Positions 9,383 through 17,993 of a DNA stretch of 64,000 nucleotides are shown in pieces. The stretch is from Rickettsiaceae bacterium. Lineage in GTDB: Bacteria; Pseudomonadota; Alphaproteobacteria; Rickettsiales; UBA1997. A program made the translations under genes and the position numbers. Within the stretch, counting starts at the first letter, position 1, and the number at the start of each line of letters is the position of its first letter. The notes beneath the pieces were generated by a model. The model saw nothing but the letters and a program-made list of their open reading frames with translations. It did not search any database and had not been told where the DNA came from. The stretch covers positions 62,001 through 126,000 of the forward strand of contig JAJTCH010000004.1 of the NCBI GenBank assembly GCA_021323225.1. Direction: 5' to 3'.

Positions 9383-9633
9383 AATTATTCTGATGTATAG
9401 TGAGGAAGTAGTATCAATTAACGATATACTGAAATTCTTGAGGGAGTTTTCTAGACAGCTTCTATTGGTATTTCGCAAATATGCGGGCAGACTATACTAG
9501 GTAATTCTTAGTATCATCAAAAATTTACACTTCAATCCAACTTGACCTATTTATTTTCATAACTTAACTTGCTTTTCGGTTTGATTGTTCTGATCAAATA
9601 ACTTCCCTCCTTAAAAACACAACTTAACACCAT

Positions 9634-10011
9634 ATGAAAACTAAATTTGCAATCATTGCTTTGACAATTTCTGTGTTTACCAGTTCTGTAGCTCTAGCTG
9701 AACAAGGCCAATCTGGAGAAAATTCCGGAGAGAATTTTGCAAAACATAAAGCAGAAATCATTGCCAATCTTAACCAAGAAAAGGCAGTTATTGATCAAGC
9801 AATTTCTTGCATAAACTCCGCTCAAAACAAAGAAACTGCCATGAAATGCCATGAGCAAAAAAGAGCATCAATGGAACAAATGAAGCAGCAAAGAATGGCT
9901 AAACGCAAAGAGCATCTGCAAGATCAGATCAACAAAATTGATCAAAAGAGCAACCAAATGTCAGCTAAAGGAATGGAAAATTCAGCAGCTAAAACTGGCA
10001 CTAGCAAGTAA
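9634..10011 (+). CDS. Small exported glutamine/lysine-rich helical protein, unknown
   Basis: A 125-residue protein not recognised as a named family. Residues 1-22 form a clean Sec signal peptide ('MKTKFAIIALTISVFTSSVALA', cleavage after ALA). The mature part is hydrophilic and probably all helical, rich in Q, K, E and N, with two cysteines (in 'QAISCINS' and 'AMKCHEQK', 14 residues apart) that could form a disulfide in the periplasm. The spacing of charged residues suggests a coiled coil. It stands alone, divergent from the helicase gene, and ends just before a strong hairpin. The product is probably periplasmic; a chaperone-like or metal-stress role is only a guess. Confidence 0.75.
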   Translation: MKTKFAIIALTISVFTSSVALAEQGQSGENSGENFAKHKAEIIANLNQEKAVIDQAISCINSAQNKETAMKCHEQKRASMEQMKQQRMAKRKEHLQDQINKIDQKSNQMSAKGMENSAAKTGTSK

Positions 10012-10026
10012 ATTTCAACTCACTCT

Positions 10027-10053
10027 TCACGGCGCTTTATTTTAGCGCCGTGA
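10027..10053 (+). terminator. Hairpin terminator after the small exported protein
   Basis: A perfect 10-bp stem (TCACGGCGCT / AGCGCCGTGA) with a 7-base loop starts 15 bases after the stop codon. The following bases lack a long T run, so termination may be inefficient. Confidence 0.65.
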
Positions 10054-10564
10054 TCGTCCTTTAGAACCAACCATTTTAAATTCCTATATATCCTCTCGAA
10101 ACAAGTCTTTTATTTCACTCATGGTTTAAGAAATTAGAATTATCTAATCTGATAGCCAACAAAACTGGCGAAATAAATTATATATATGTTTTTGCTGAAA
10201 TTTTATAACCTCAAGAAAAACACCATAAATTTCTCATTTTGAAAAGCTTTTCAACCCAATATTTTCCTGACTAATCAAAATAATCTGCGCACAAAAATTT
10301 TGACCAAAATTAACCTCTCGAAAACAGAAAAAACATTTTATGAAAAAAAATTAAGAAAATTATTTACATATAAAATAAATAACTTACTTTTCGCCCTTCG
10401 TTATTTTTAAAAAACTTTAGGCGTATTCTTCTTTGATCTTTTCAAAGATTCGTCTGAAAAATTTGTTACTTAATTTAGAGAGGATTGTTTTTACAAAACT
10501 CCTGTTTTTTGTAGGTGAAATCTACATTTTTATTCACTTATTTTTTTGGGATAAATCACAAGAA
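10054..10564. other. Gene-free AT-rich spacer upstream of the decarboxylase gene
   Basis: About 500 bases of very AT-rich sequence with A tracts. A reading frame in line with the decarboxylase opens at a TTG at 10433, but its first 44 codons look non-coding. I see no RNA gene; the stretch presumably carries the promoter and a long leader for the polyamine genes. Confidence 0.4.
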
Positions 10565-11842
10565 ATGGAATATGACGGTGCACTAAAATCAAATATTCGT
10601 TATTTGAATTTTCAAAATGGAAGGTCAAAATCTTCTAATCCTCTTTCTCGATCACATCAATATAGCTATATCGAAACTGAGATTGCTAAAGTTAAGCCAT
10701 CGGTTCCGGTTTACGCAGTTAGGCCAAATAGCATAAAAAAAGCTGCTGGGTGGTTCTTAACTAATTTCTCTGGAAAGGTTCTATATTCCGTAAAAAGCAA
10801 TCCAGACAAAGCTGCCCTCACTCATTTATATAATGCTGGAGTGGAACATTTTGACGTTGCTTCATTAAAGGAAGTTAAACTGATAGCTGAACTATTCCCA
10901 CAAGCCAAGATGTATTTTATGCATCCGATCAAGAGCAGAGAGGCAATTCACGAAGCTTATTTTAACCATAATATCCGCGACTTCTCGCTTGATTCCATTT
11001 CGGAATTGGAAAAGATTTTGCAAGTTACTAACATGGCTAAAGACTTAGCCTTGCATGTAAGACTTGCCATTCCTAATTCTCACGCGGCAATTGACCTATC
11101 CGGCAAATTCGGAATCTTGCCCGCTGAAGCAATTGCATTAGTCAAAAAAGTCAGAAGCGCCGCTAAAACTTTAGGCATCTGTTTCCATGTTGGTTCACAA
11201 TGTATGGAACCTTCGGAATATCGCCATGCAATCACAATTGCCAAAGAAATTGTTGAAGAAGCAAAAGTCCACTTGGATGTTTTAGATGTTGGTGGCGGTT
11301 TTCCATCATCTTATCCGGGCATGACTCCTCCGGCATTAAAAAGCTATATTGACGAAATCAATGATAGCGTTAAATCGCTTGGCTTAAAAGATTGCGAGCT
11401 TTGGTGCGAACCTGGCCGCGCTTTGGTGGCAGAATCCGGCTCTTTGATCGTTCGTGTTGAAGCTAGAAAACAGCAAATGCTTTACATAAATGATGGAACT
11501 TATGGCGGGCTTTTTGATGCCGGTTATCCTGGTTTCATCTATCCAACAAAAGCAATTAGGCATAGTGAACAAAGCATTCTTTCTGGCAATTTGATTGCAT
11601 TTGGATTTTATGGTCCAACTTGCGACAGCTTGGATTACATGAAAGGCCCATTTTATTTACCGGAAAATATCAAAGAAGGTGACTATATTGAAATTGGCGG
11701 CCTTGGTGCTTACTCAAAAAGCATCAGAACAACTTTCAACGGCTTTGATGAAGTCCTGCAAATTGAAGTTGCTGACCGACCTTTGGTTTCAATGTATGAA
11801 GAAAAGGAAGAGCCTGCATTACAATCAGAATTCCTATTTTAA
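10565..11842 (+). CDS. Type III PLP-dependent decarboxylase, ornithine/lysine decarboxylase-like
   Basis: Alanine-racemase-fold decarboxylase, most likely making putrescine from ornithine. From the ATG at 10565 it has 425 residues. The PLP lysine lies in 'VLYSVKSNPDKAALTHL' and the family motifs 'GVEHFDVASLKEVKLI', 'FHVGSQCMEPSEY', 'LDVGGGFPSSYPG', 'WCEPGRALVAESG' and 'GFYGPTCDSLDYM' follow in order; the C in 'GPTCDSLD' is the active-site cysteine. The frame extends upstream to a TTG at 10433, but those 44 residues do not fit the family. The deoxyhypusine-synthase-like gene follows after 22 bases, which supports a polyamine role. Confidence 0.93.
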   Translation: MEYDGALKSNIRYLNFQNGRSKSSNPLSRSHQYSYIETEIAKVKPSVPVYAVRPNSIKKAAGWFLTNFSGKVLYSVKSNPDKAALTHLYNAGVEHFDVASLKEVKLIAELFPQAKMYFMHPIKSREAIHEAYFNHNIRDFSLDSISELEKILQVTNMAKDLALHVRLAIPNSHAAIDLSGKFGILPAEAIALVKKVRSAAKTLGICFHVGSQCMEPSEYRHAITIAKEIVEEAKVHLDVLDVGGGFPSSYPGMTPPALKSYIDEINDSVKSLGLKDCELWCEPGRALVAESGSLIVRVEARKQQMLYINDGTYGGLFDAGYPGFIYPTKAIRHSEQSILSGNLIAFGFYGPTCDSLDYMKGPFYLPENIKEGDYIEIGGLGAYSKSIRTTFNGFDEVLQIEVADRPLVSMYEEKEEPALQSEFLF

Positions 11843-11864
11843 TAATCTCAAAGTTTTTTAAGTA

Positions 11865-12884
11865 ATGGTCTCTAAAAAAGAACTTCTTTCCAAAGAAGTA
11901 AAACATATTGATATCAAGTCCTTCGACGCCAGAAAAATTATCGATGCTTTTAACAAAATGTCTTTCACTTCCCGTGATTTGGCAAAAGCGACCGAAATTT
12001 TCAACATGATGTTGAAGGATAAAAAATGCTCAATCATATTGACTCTTGCCGGCTCAACCTCTGCTGGCGGTTGCATGAATCTTTATACTGAGCTAGTAAA
12101 AAACAATATGGTTGATGCCATTGTTTCAACGGGCGCTTCAATTGTTGATATGGATTTTTTTGAAGCTCTTGGTTTTAAACATTATCAAGGCTCGCAATTT
12201 ATCGATGATAAATTCCTTAGAAAAAATTACATCGACAGAATCTATGACACTTATATCGATGAAAGAGATTTACAAGCATGTGACGGAACAATCTTTAAAA
12301 TCGCCAATTCTCTAGAAGCGAGACCATATTCTTCTCGTGAATTCATTTGGGAAATGGGCAAATTTTTGAAGAAAAATGCTAAGAAAAAAGATTCTTTGAT
12401 TGAAACTTGCTATGACAAAAATGTACCAATCTTCTGCCCTGCTTTCACCGATTCTTCCGCAGGTTTTGGCCTTGTTTTACACCAAGTTAAAAATCCTAAA
12501 AAACATCTAACAATAGATTCAATCGCTGATTTCAGAGAATTAACTGACATTAAAATCAAGGCTGGCACAACTGGCTTATTGATGATTGGCGGTGGTGTTC
12601 CGAAAAACTTTGTTCAAGATACGGTTGTTTGCGCTGAAATTCTGGGCATTGAAGCTGAAATGCACAAATATGCCATTCAAATCACAGTTGCCGATGTGAG
12701 AGACGGCGCCTGCTCAAGCTCCACTTTGAAAGAAGCATGCTCTTGGGGAAAAGTTGACACCACTTTTGAACAAATGGTTTTTGCCGAAGCAACTTCAGTT
12801 GTACCTTTACTTGCTTCTGATGCCTATCACAGAGGCTATTGGAAAACCAGAAAACCTAAAAATTACAGCAAATTATTTAAGTAA
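11865..12884 (+). CDS. Deoxyhypusine synthase-like protein, probably a homospermidine synthase
   Basis: NAD-dependent aminobutyl-transfer family. The 339 residues carry 'TLAGSTSAGGCMNLY' (NAD region), 'DAIVSTGASIVDMDF', 'PIFCPAFTDSSAGFG', 'IGGGVPKNF' and the catalytic-lysine segment 'EACSWGKVD', matching the SWGK motif of eukaryotic and archaeal deoxyhypusine synthase. Bacteria lack eIF5A, the substrate of true deoxyhypusine synthase, and some bacterial members are known to make homospermidine from putrescine. The ornithine-decarboxylase-like gene 22 bases upstream would supply putrescine. Function by context; family assignment is firm. Confidence 0.9.
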   Translation: MVSKKELLSKEVKHIDIKSFDARKIIDAFNKMSFTSRDLAKATEIFNMMLKDKKCSIILTLAGSTSAGGCMNLYTELVKNNMVDAIVSTGASIVDMDFFEALGFKHYQGSQFIDDKFLRKNYIDRIYDTYIDERDLQACDGTIFKIANSLEARPYSSREFIWEMGKFLKKNAKKKDSLIETCYDKNVPIFCPAFTDSSAGFGLVLHQVKNPKKHLTIDSIADFRELTDIKIKAGTTGLLMIGGGVPKNFVQDTVVCAEILGIEAEMHKYAIQITVADVRDGACSSSTLKEACSWGKVDTTFEQMVFAEATSVVPLLASDAYHRGYWKTRKPKNYSKLFK

Positions 12885-12896
12885 TTTCCTTTAAAA

Positions 12897-12945
12897 GCGG
12901 GGTTGACTTGCCAATATCATTATTGGATAATCCCGCCTCTTTTTA
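12897..12945 (+). terminator. Rho-independent terminator of the polyamine operon
   Basis: The stem GCGGG(G)/(T)CCCGC at 12897-12902 and 12931-12936 encloses a second stem CCAATA/TATTGG, and is followed by CTCTTTTT. It lies 13 bases after the stop codon of the deoxyhypusine-synthase-like gene. Confidence 0.7.
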
Positions 12946-12970
12946 AAATCCCTCCTGTAAAACAACTCAT

Positions 12971-13045
12971 TGGGACGTAGCCAAGTGGTAAGGCAACGGG
13001 TTTTGATCCCGTCATCCGTAGGTTCGAATCCTTCCGTCCCAGCCA
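12971..13045 (+). tRNA. tRNA-Gln (anticodon TTG)
   Basis: A full cloverleaf of 75 bases: acceptor arm TGGGACG/CGTCCCA, discriminator G and encoded CCA; D-arm around GTAGCCAAGTGGTAAGGC; anticodon stem ACGGG/CCCGT around the loop TTTTGAT (anticodon TTG at 13003-13005); T-arm with GGTTCGAATCC. A TIR-domain gene lies directly downstream. Confidence 0.97.
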
Positions 13046-13124
13046 TCTTCCAATATTGATGCACTGCACAAATTAATAAATCAGACTTTCCAACTTGCCG
13101 GAAGATTAAAGATTAGAAAATTAT

Positions 13125-13835
13125 ATGAAGCCCTTAGAAAAGATTAACTTGGTTAAAAATGTTATAACAATTCTTAAAAATCAATATTCATATGATGAAA
13201 GTGCGTATTTATTAAATTATTATTCTGTAGAACCGAGGTATGATTATAGCGGCAATAACGTAGATTTTAAAGAAAGTCTTTTATATGCCGATAAACAAAA
13301 ACTACAATCTATAGCAGAAGAGTTAGGCTTGTCTCCGAATTTGTCCGCATTGATAAAAAAATATCCAGAGAATTGGAATAATGATAATGATTTAAAATTA
13401 TTCATCAGTCACTCTACAAAAAATCTAACCAGCGCAATTAACCTAAGAACAATCTTGCAACCTTACAAAATAAACTGTTTTGTTGCTCATAAAGATATAT
13501 ATCCAACACTGGATTGGCAAAACGAGATAGAAAAGGCATTAAATACAATGGACTGCTTTGTATCTTTAAACACAAAAGACTTTAATAAAAGTATCTGGTG
13601 TCAGCAAGAAACTGGTTTCGCTCTTTCAAGAAATGTCGATATTATCCCAATAAAGCTAGAGAAAGATTGCATTCCAGAAGGTTTTGCATCCAAAATACAA
13701 GCTGTACCAGCCTTAAAATTAGAAGAAATGGCAGTAAGAATTATAGAAATTATCAAGAATAGTAAGAAAATTGGTGAGTTATATAATCAGATTAATCCAA
13801 TAGAAAGCGAAGATGATATTGATATTCCTTTTTAA
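13125..13835 (+). CDS. TIR-domain protein, probable NAD-cleaving defence effector
   Basis: 236 residues. Residues 1-85 are an unassigned helical N-terminal region. A TIR domain spans about 90-205: it opens with 'KLFISHSTKN' (91-100) and includes 'WQNEIEKALNTMDCFV' and the 'SIWCQQETGFAL' helix, whose E162 is in the position of the catalytic glutamate of NADase TIR domains (the W-C-x-x-E pattern). TIR proteins of bacteria commonly act as abortive-infection effectors that deplete NAD; some are secreted virulence factors. No signal peptide or membrane segment is seen, and no adjacent sensor gene. It sits 79 bases after tRNA-Gln next to a gene relic, so the patch is probably acquired. Confidence 0.85.
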   Translation: MKPLEKINLVKNVITILKNQYSYDESAYLLNYYSVEPRYDYSGNNVDFKESLLYADKQKLQSIAEELGLSPNLSALIKKYPENWNNDNDLKLFISHSTKNLTSAINLRTILQPYKINCFVAHKDIYPTLDWQNEIEKALNTMDCFVSLNTKDFNKSIWCQQETGFALSRNVDIIPIKLEKDCIPEGFASKIQAVPALKLEEMAVRIIEIIKNSKKIGELYNQINPIESEDDIDIPF

Positions 13836-13864
13836 CTAGAAGAAGGATTTAAACCTTATACTAG

Positions 13865-14050
13865 CGGCTTAAATCAAAAAAATATTGCAGAGCAAAACCA
13901 ATTATTTTTGCACTTTTATGGCCTGACGATCGATCCTCTAAAACATTAGCAGTCAATGATAATATTGCTGAAATAATCGTCTTTAACCGTGCTTTAACGA
14001 CCTCAGAAAGAAATGATGTAACAAATATCTGGGGAATAAATGAGGAATAA
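13865..14050 (+). pseudogene. 3' relic of a LamG/concanavalin-like lectin domain gene
   Basis: An open stretch without a start codon, closed upstream by a TAG at 13862. Its translation ends in 'NIAEIIVFNRALTTSERNDV' followed by TNIWGINEE, the standard C-terminal edge of LamG-type laminin/concanavalin domains, in which an EIIVFNRAL strand and an S/D-ER helix close the fold. Only the last third of the domain remains. It lies between the TIR gene and zapA, in the opposite orientation to zapA. Confidence 0.7.
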
Positions 14051-14064
14051 AATTCAGTAAAATT

Positions 14065-14421
14065 CTATAAGTTACTGATTTTACCGGTTAGTTTTTGGAT
14101 GCGTTTGGCAATATCTTCAAATTGATCTGCCATTATATTTTTTGATTCTTCGTTTGACTCTTCTGAAGCCTGGCTTTCTTCCCGCTTATTCACTTTTTTG
14201 TTAGAGACGGTTTGGTTATTTTGAGCTGCCTCTAATTCCGCTTCAATCATCAACGCGCAAATCATTAGAAGGGTTTTTTCATCAGCATTTTTTGATGCCA
14301 GCGACAAATCATTAATTCTTTTATTTAGCCTCTCGGCCATAGTCACAACTTTATCTTCCTCCCCTTCGGCACAATCAATAACATATTTAGATTTGCCGAT
14401 GGCCAGATTGATTATTGGCAT
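14065..14421 (-). CDS. zapA: Cell division protein ZapA-like
   Basis: FtsZ-ring stabiliser. The 118 residues start with the ZapA pattern 'NLAIGKSKYVIDCAEGEEDK' followed by 'VVTMAERLNKRINDLS', then a helix 'TLLMICALMIEAELEAAQN' that would form the dimeric coiled coil, and an extended charged tail rich in E, S and N not found in short ZapA proteins. It follows the coiled-coil gene by 4 bases, an arrangement common in alphaproteobacteria. Confidence 0.85.
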   Translation of the reverse strand: MPIINLAIGKSKYVIDCAEGEEDKVVTMAERLNKRINDLSLASKNADEKTLLMICALMIEAELEAAQNNQTVSNKKVNKREESQASEESNEESKNIMADQFEDIAKRIQKLTGKISNL

Positions 14422-14425
14422 CTGT

Positions 14426-14737
14426 TTAATTTTTATTGATGGTTTTTTTGATTTGCGTCAGATCAGTTCGAATGTCACTGACAATTTCGGTAAATTTAAT
14501 TTTTAATTCTCTTAGTTCTTTATTTTCTAATTTAAGAGCTTCATTTTCTGCCTCTAGATCCGATAAAGATTTTTGTAAATCACTTACCTCATCTCTTAAA
14601 TTTTCTAACTCGTCTTGATTTTCTCCACCAGTAGCGCTGCGTTTTATCTCATTTATTTTATCCAAAACTGCTTTTTCTAAACCAACAAAAGCTTTGGATA
14701 ATTTTTCTTTAGATTGAGATAGTTTTTCCATAATCAA
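14426..14737 (-). CDS. Small coiled-coil protein (DUF4164-like)
   Basis: 103 residues, almost entirely a heptad coiled coil (about 35-85: 'LENLRDEVSDLQKSLSDLEA', then ENEALKLENKELREL). No membrane segment. In alphaproteobacteria a small coiled-coil gene of this type usually precedes zapA and is thought to act with it at the division site. Here it lies 6 bases after the stop of pepA and 4 bases before zapA. Confidence 0.75.
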   Translation of the reverse strand: MIMEKLSQSKEKLSKAFVGLEKAVLDKINEIKRSATGGENQDELENLRDEVSDLQKSLSDLEAENEALKLENKELRELKIKFTEIVSDIRTDLTQIKKTINKN

Positions 14738-14743
14738 AAATGG

Positions 14744-16192
14744 TTATGACTCGTAATTATCTATCACCAACTGATTTAACAACTTCACTCCAAAACCTGT
14801 TGCGCCTTTAACTGCGGTTGCATCACCCTTGCCTTTCCAAGCAACACCGGCAATATCCAAATGGGCCCATTTGGTTTTACCAACAAAGCGATGTAAAAAC
14901 TGTGCTGCAGTTGTACTGCCAGCACCTCTTCCTGCGCCAACATTTTTCATATCAGCAATGTCGGAATTGATCATTGCGTCATATTCATCACTAAGTGGCA
15001 ATCTCCACAATGTTTCGCCAGTTTTTTTACCGGCAACTTCCAGCTGCTTAGAAAGCTCATCATCATTAGAGAATAAACCAGCATGAACATCTGCCAAAGC
15101 AATGATAATGGCACCAGTCAAAGTGGCTAAATCAACTATAAATTTTGGCTTAAATCTGTCATTGGTATAATGCAAAACATCAGCTAAAACCAATCTTCCT
15201 TCCGCATCAGTATTGATTACTTCAATAGTTTGGCCGGACATTGATCTGACAACATCTCCTGGTTTTTGTGCAGTTCCTGAAGGCATATTTTCAACCAAAC
15301 CAATCGCACCAATGGCGTTAACTTTTGCCTTTCTTTCAGCCAACAATTTCATTAAACCAACCACCACGGCTGAACCAGCCATATCGGTTTTCATATCTTC
15401 CATATTAGTTGCCGGCTTGATGGAAATGCCACCGGTATCAAATGTCACACCCTTGCCAACAAAAGAAATTGGCGCTTCTTTTTTATTCTTAGCGCCAAAA
15501 TATTTGAAAACTACCATCTTAGATTCTCTAGCGCTGCCCTGCCCTACACCAAGTAAGCTGTGCATTCCAAGCTTAGTCATTTCCTTTTCTCCCAAAACTT
15601 CAACTTCCAATCCAGGAATTTTTAAAGATTGGCAAAATTTTGCGTAACTTTCCGGATTAAGCTCATTTGAAGGTTCGGAAACCAAATCACGAGTTAAAAA
15701 GATATTCCCAGCCACAATTTCCAAATCAGAAAATTTTTGTTTAGCGCGGCTTGGGCTTTTGGCAATTATTGTTAATGATTTAACAACCACATCTTTGCCA
15801 TGTTTTTTAGCGTTAAAATATTTGTTGAATCTATAGCTTTGCAAAAGCGCACCAAATGCAACATTAGCTGCAGCTTCTCCTTCATTGTCAAAACTGATGA
15901 CAGCTTCTTTAATTTTGCTGCTGTTTAAATAGGCAAGAATTCTTCCACCGATTTTTTGCGCTGCCAAATCATCAAATTTTTTCTCAGCACCGATACCAAA
16001 AAGAACTAGCAATCCATTATCACCCGCAACAACGCTTACCTGCCCTGACTTGCCGCCAAAATCATGTAAATCTTTAGCGGTTTTCAGAAAATTTTCGGAA
16101 GATTTTTTAGCAGCTTCTTCACTGATTGGCAGAACCAGGACAGAATTTTTGCCGGATTTAAAAGAGGCGGATTGGGTAAAATTAATTTTCAT
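14744..16192 (-). CDS. pepA: Leucyl aminopeptidase (M17 family)
   Basis: Two-metal hexameric aminopeptidase releasing N-terminal residues from peptides. Its 482 residues match the family. C-terminal catalytic marks: 'VGKGVTFDTGGISIKP' (metal-binding lysine and aspartate), 'DMKTDMAGSAVVVG', 'EVINTDAEGRLVLADVLHY' (the M17 signature NTDAEGRL) and 'DLATLTGAIIIAL'. The N-terminal macrodomain-like part is divergent, as is usual. It starts 3 bases after the PEBP gene ends, so the four genes from 16747 down to 14065 form one operon. Confidence 0.97.
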   Translation of the reverse strand: MKINFTQSASFKSGKNSVLVLPISEEAAKKSSENFLKTAKDLHDFGGKSGQVSVVAGDNGLLVLFGIGAEKKFDDLAAQKIGGRILAYLNSSKIKEAVISFDNEGEAAANVAFGALLQSYRFNKYFNAKKHGKDVVVKSLTIIAKSPSRAKQKFSDLEIVAGNIFLTRDLVSEPSNELNPESYAKFCQSLKIPGLEVEVLGEKEMTKLGMHSLLGVGQGSARESKMVVFKYFGAKNKKEAPISFVGKGVTFDTGGISIKPATNMEDMKTDMAGSAVVVGLMKLLAERKAKVNAIGAIGLVENMPSGTAQKPGDVVRSMSGQTIEVINTDAEGRLVLADVLHYTNDRFKPKFIVDLATLTGAIIIALADVHAGLFSNDDELSKQLEVAGKKTGETLWRLPLSDEYDAMINSDIADMKNVGAGRGAGSTTAAQFLHRFVGKTKWAHLDIAGVAWKGKGDATAVKGATGFGVKLLNQLVIDNYES

Positions 16193-16195
16193 AGT

Positions 16196-16747
16196 TTATC
16201 TTTGATAGTAAGAGGTGATTGAAGCTTTTTCTATTGTATTAGAATTAATGTTATAACCGATTAATGCCGCGGTTGGATTTTCCGGCAATTCCAGCCTGTC
16301 AACCTTAAGGGCATAGACAGTTAAAATGTAACGATGCTTTCCATGTCCAACTGGTGGGCAAGGTCCACCATAATCGAAGGTGCCGAAATCATTTCTACCA
16401 AAAACAGCCTCTCTGCCAAAAGTTGCTTCGCGGCTTATTTTTTTATCACTGGAAAAAATATTTCTGGTGCGGCTTGGCATGTCGTAAACAATCCAGTGCC
16501 ACCATCCACTTCCAGTTGGAGCGTCTGGATCATGAATTGTCAGCGCTAAACTTTTTGTATCTTTAGGAACATTGATGATTTGAACTTGCGGCCATATATT
16601 TTGTCCACTACAACCAAAACCGTTAAAAACATTTTTCTCGGCAATCATTTCTCCCTGTTTAAAATCCGGGCTGGAGATTGACATTGCAGCATTTGCAAAA
16701 TTAGTGGAAAGCACATAAATAATGGCTAGGAATGTGAGCTTTTTCAT
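16196..16747 (-). CDS. Exported PEBP-family protein (YbhB/YbcL-like)
   Basis: 183 residues with a signal peptide (1-20, cut after ANA). The phosphatidylethanolamine-binding-protein fold is shown by 'NIWPQVQIINVPKDTKSLAL', 'IHDPDAPTGSGWWHWIVYDM' (the DPDAP and HW motifs of the ligand pocket) and 'YGGPCPPVGHGKHRYILTVY' (the GPCPP motif). It would act in the periplasm; bacterial members have no settled function. It is the first gene of the pepA-zapA operon. Confidence 0.92.
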   Translation of the reverse strand: MKKLTFLAIIYVLSTNFANAAMSISSPDFKQGEMIAEKNVFNGFGCSGQNIWPQVQIINVPKDTKSLALTIHDPDAPTGSGWWHWIVYDMPSRTRNIFSSDKKISREATFGREAVFGRNDFGTFDYGGPCPPVGHGKHRYILTVYALKVDRLELPENPTAALIGYNINSNTIEKASITSYYQR

Positions 16748-16837
16748 TTTCTTGTCAATTGAGATTTAAAGAATTGAACATCGCGAAATCAGGCTTAAAT
16801 TAAAATCAAATAAACACTTAATTGCAACCGATAAAAT

Positions 16838-17215
16838 ATGGATATCACACCGCTAATTCCTAAAAATCATAATGTCATTAACTCTTATGGTGGACAAGGG
16901 TTTACGATCAATGAAACTCTTTATCATGATTCAATAATTCTTACCCATAACCAAATTTTGCAAGTAAGGTTAGAAAAAATTGAAGATTTTTTTGAGCAAA
17001 ATTTGAAAAAGATTTTCGATTTTGAACCAGAAATATTGCTGATTGGCACCGGAAAAAATCACCAGATAATTCCGGTCAATTTAAAAAACAAAGTCAGGAT
17101 CTATTACCCCGCCATTTCAATTGATGAAATGAGCACCGGCTCTGCTTGCAGAACCTACAATATTTTGATGTCAGAAGGCCGAAATGTAGTAGCGCTTCTA
17201 ATGGAAATAAAATAG
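16838..17215 (+). CDS. Mth938-like (DUF498/NDUFAF3-related) protein
   Basis: 125 residues of the Mth938 fold; the eukaryotic relative NDUFAF3 helps assemble complex I. Marks are 'NSYGGQGFTINETLYHDSII' at the start, the strand-turn 'PEILLIGTGKNHQIIP', and 'EMSTGSACRTYNILMSEGRN' with the family's conserved T-x-A-x-x-T/R-Y-N-x-L pattern. It stands alone, divergent from the PEBP operon across 90 bases. Confidence 0.9.
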   Translation: MDITPLIPKNHNVINSYGGQGFTINETLYHDSIILTHNQILQVRLEKIEDFFEQNLKKIFDFEPEILLIGTGKNHQIIPVNLKNKVRIYYPAISIDEMSTGSACRTYNILMSEGRNVVALLMEIK

Positions 17216-17229
17216 AGCTATTTTAGAAA

Positions 17230-17973
17230 TTAAAAATCATAACGAATTCTAAACACAACATTTCTACTCACTTCCGTCTTGGTTTTTTCAATCTTGGATG
17301 TTTTGTAAAAAAAGCGTTTTTTGTCGTAATTATTGTAAAGCTCAAGCGATAAATCATCCGTCAGTTTGTAAGAAATTCTTGCTTTCAATTCTTCGTAATA
17401 GCTGTCTTGAACTTGGAAAATATAAGCTTTAACGCTAAACCGGATTCTATCCGTTAGCCAGAAGCTTGCTTTCAAATTCGGGTTAATAACGATTTGTGAA
17501 TCAAAATTTTTAATCTCGTTATAGCCAATATTTATGTCGGCTTCCACAATGCCGTCAAAAAACATCCTGCCCCAGCCAACTGCATTGGTCAGATCATAAT
17601 AATAATCCGAAAATTCGTCATATTTGCTGCGATTGTAATAGTTAAAATAATTGTTGCTTTTGCCGATGAGAATTTTACTGGAAAGAGCCCCGTCGTAAAG
17701 ATCAAGGTTCTTTTCTAATCCATGGCTAGAGGTGCTGCTGGATCTGGTGTGATATAAAAGATCGAGCTCGTGGATAAATCTATCGCCAAAATATTCATGG
17801 GAGCCGGAAATTTTATATTCCTTGGAATTTTGGTCGGAAGAGTAATTGCCGCCTAAAGAGAGATAGCGCAAAACTTGGCCGTCACGAAACCTGGCCTGCC
17901 TGGCATCTGCCAATGTTTCTCCGGAAAAGAACATGGAAAACAAAAACAGATAAAATACTAAATTTTTACTCAT
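17230..17973 (-). CDS. Outer-membrane beta-barrel protein (DUF481-like)
   Basis: 247 residues: a signal peptide (1-22, 'FFSGETLADA'), then alternating aromatic/polar strands throughout, ending in '...VVFRIRYDF' with the C-terminal phenylalanine used by the barrel-assembly machinery. The pattern 'YLSLGGNYSSDQNSKEYKIS' and the repeated strand pairs resemble DUF481 (YdiY-type) barrels. It follows the virB6-like gene by 20 bases on the same strand and may be cotranscribed, though no link in function is known. Confidence 0.7.
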   Translation of the reverse strand: MSKNLVFYLFLFSMFFSGETLADARQARFRDGQVLRYLSLGGNYSSDQNSKEYKISGSHEYFGDRFIHELDLLYHTRSSSTSSHGLEKNLDLYDGALSSKILIGKSNNYFNYYNRSKYDEFSDYYYDLTNAVGWGRMFFDGIVEADINIGYNEIKNFDSQIVINPNLKASFWLTDRIRFSVKAYIFQVQDSYYEELKARISYKLTDDLSLELYNNYDKKRFFYKTSKIEKTKTEVSRNVVFRIRYDF

Positions 17974-17993
17974 TAAAAATTACTCTTAAAAAA

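Noticed and set aside
9383..9478. N-terminal extension of the DEAD-box helicase
   Set aside because: The Q-motif region starts right after the ATG at 9380-9382, and the upstream codons lack family similarity.
10433..10564. N-terminal extension of the decarboxylase from a TTG start
   Set aside because: The 44 extra residues are hydrophobic and unlike the family, and a normal ATG follows at 10565.
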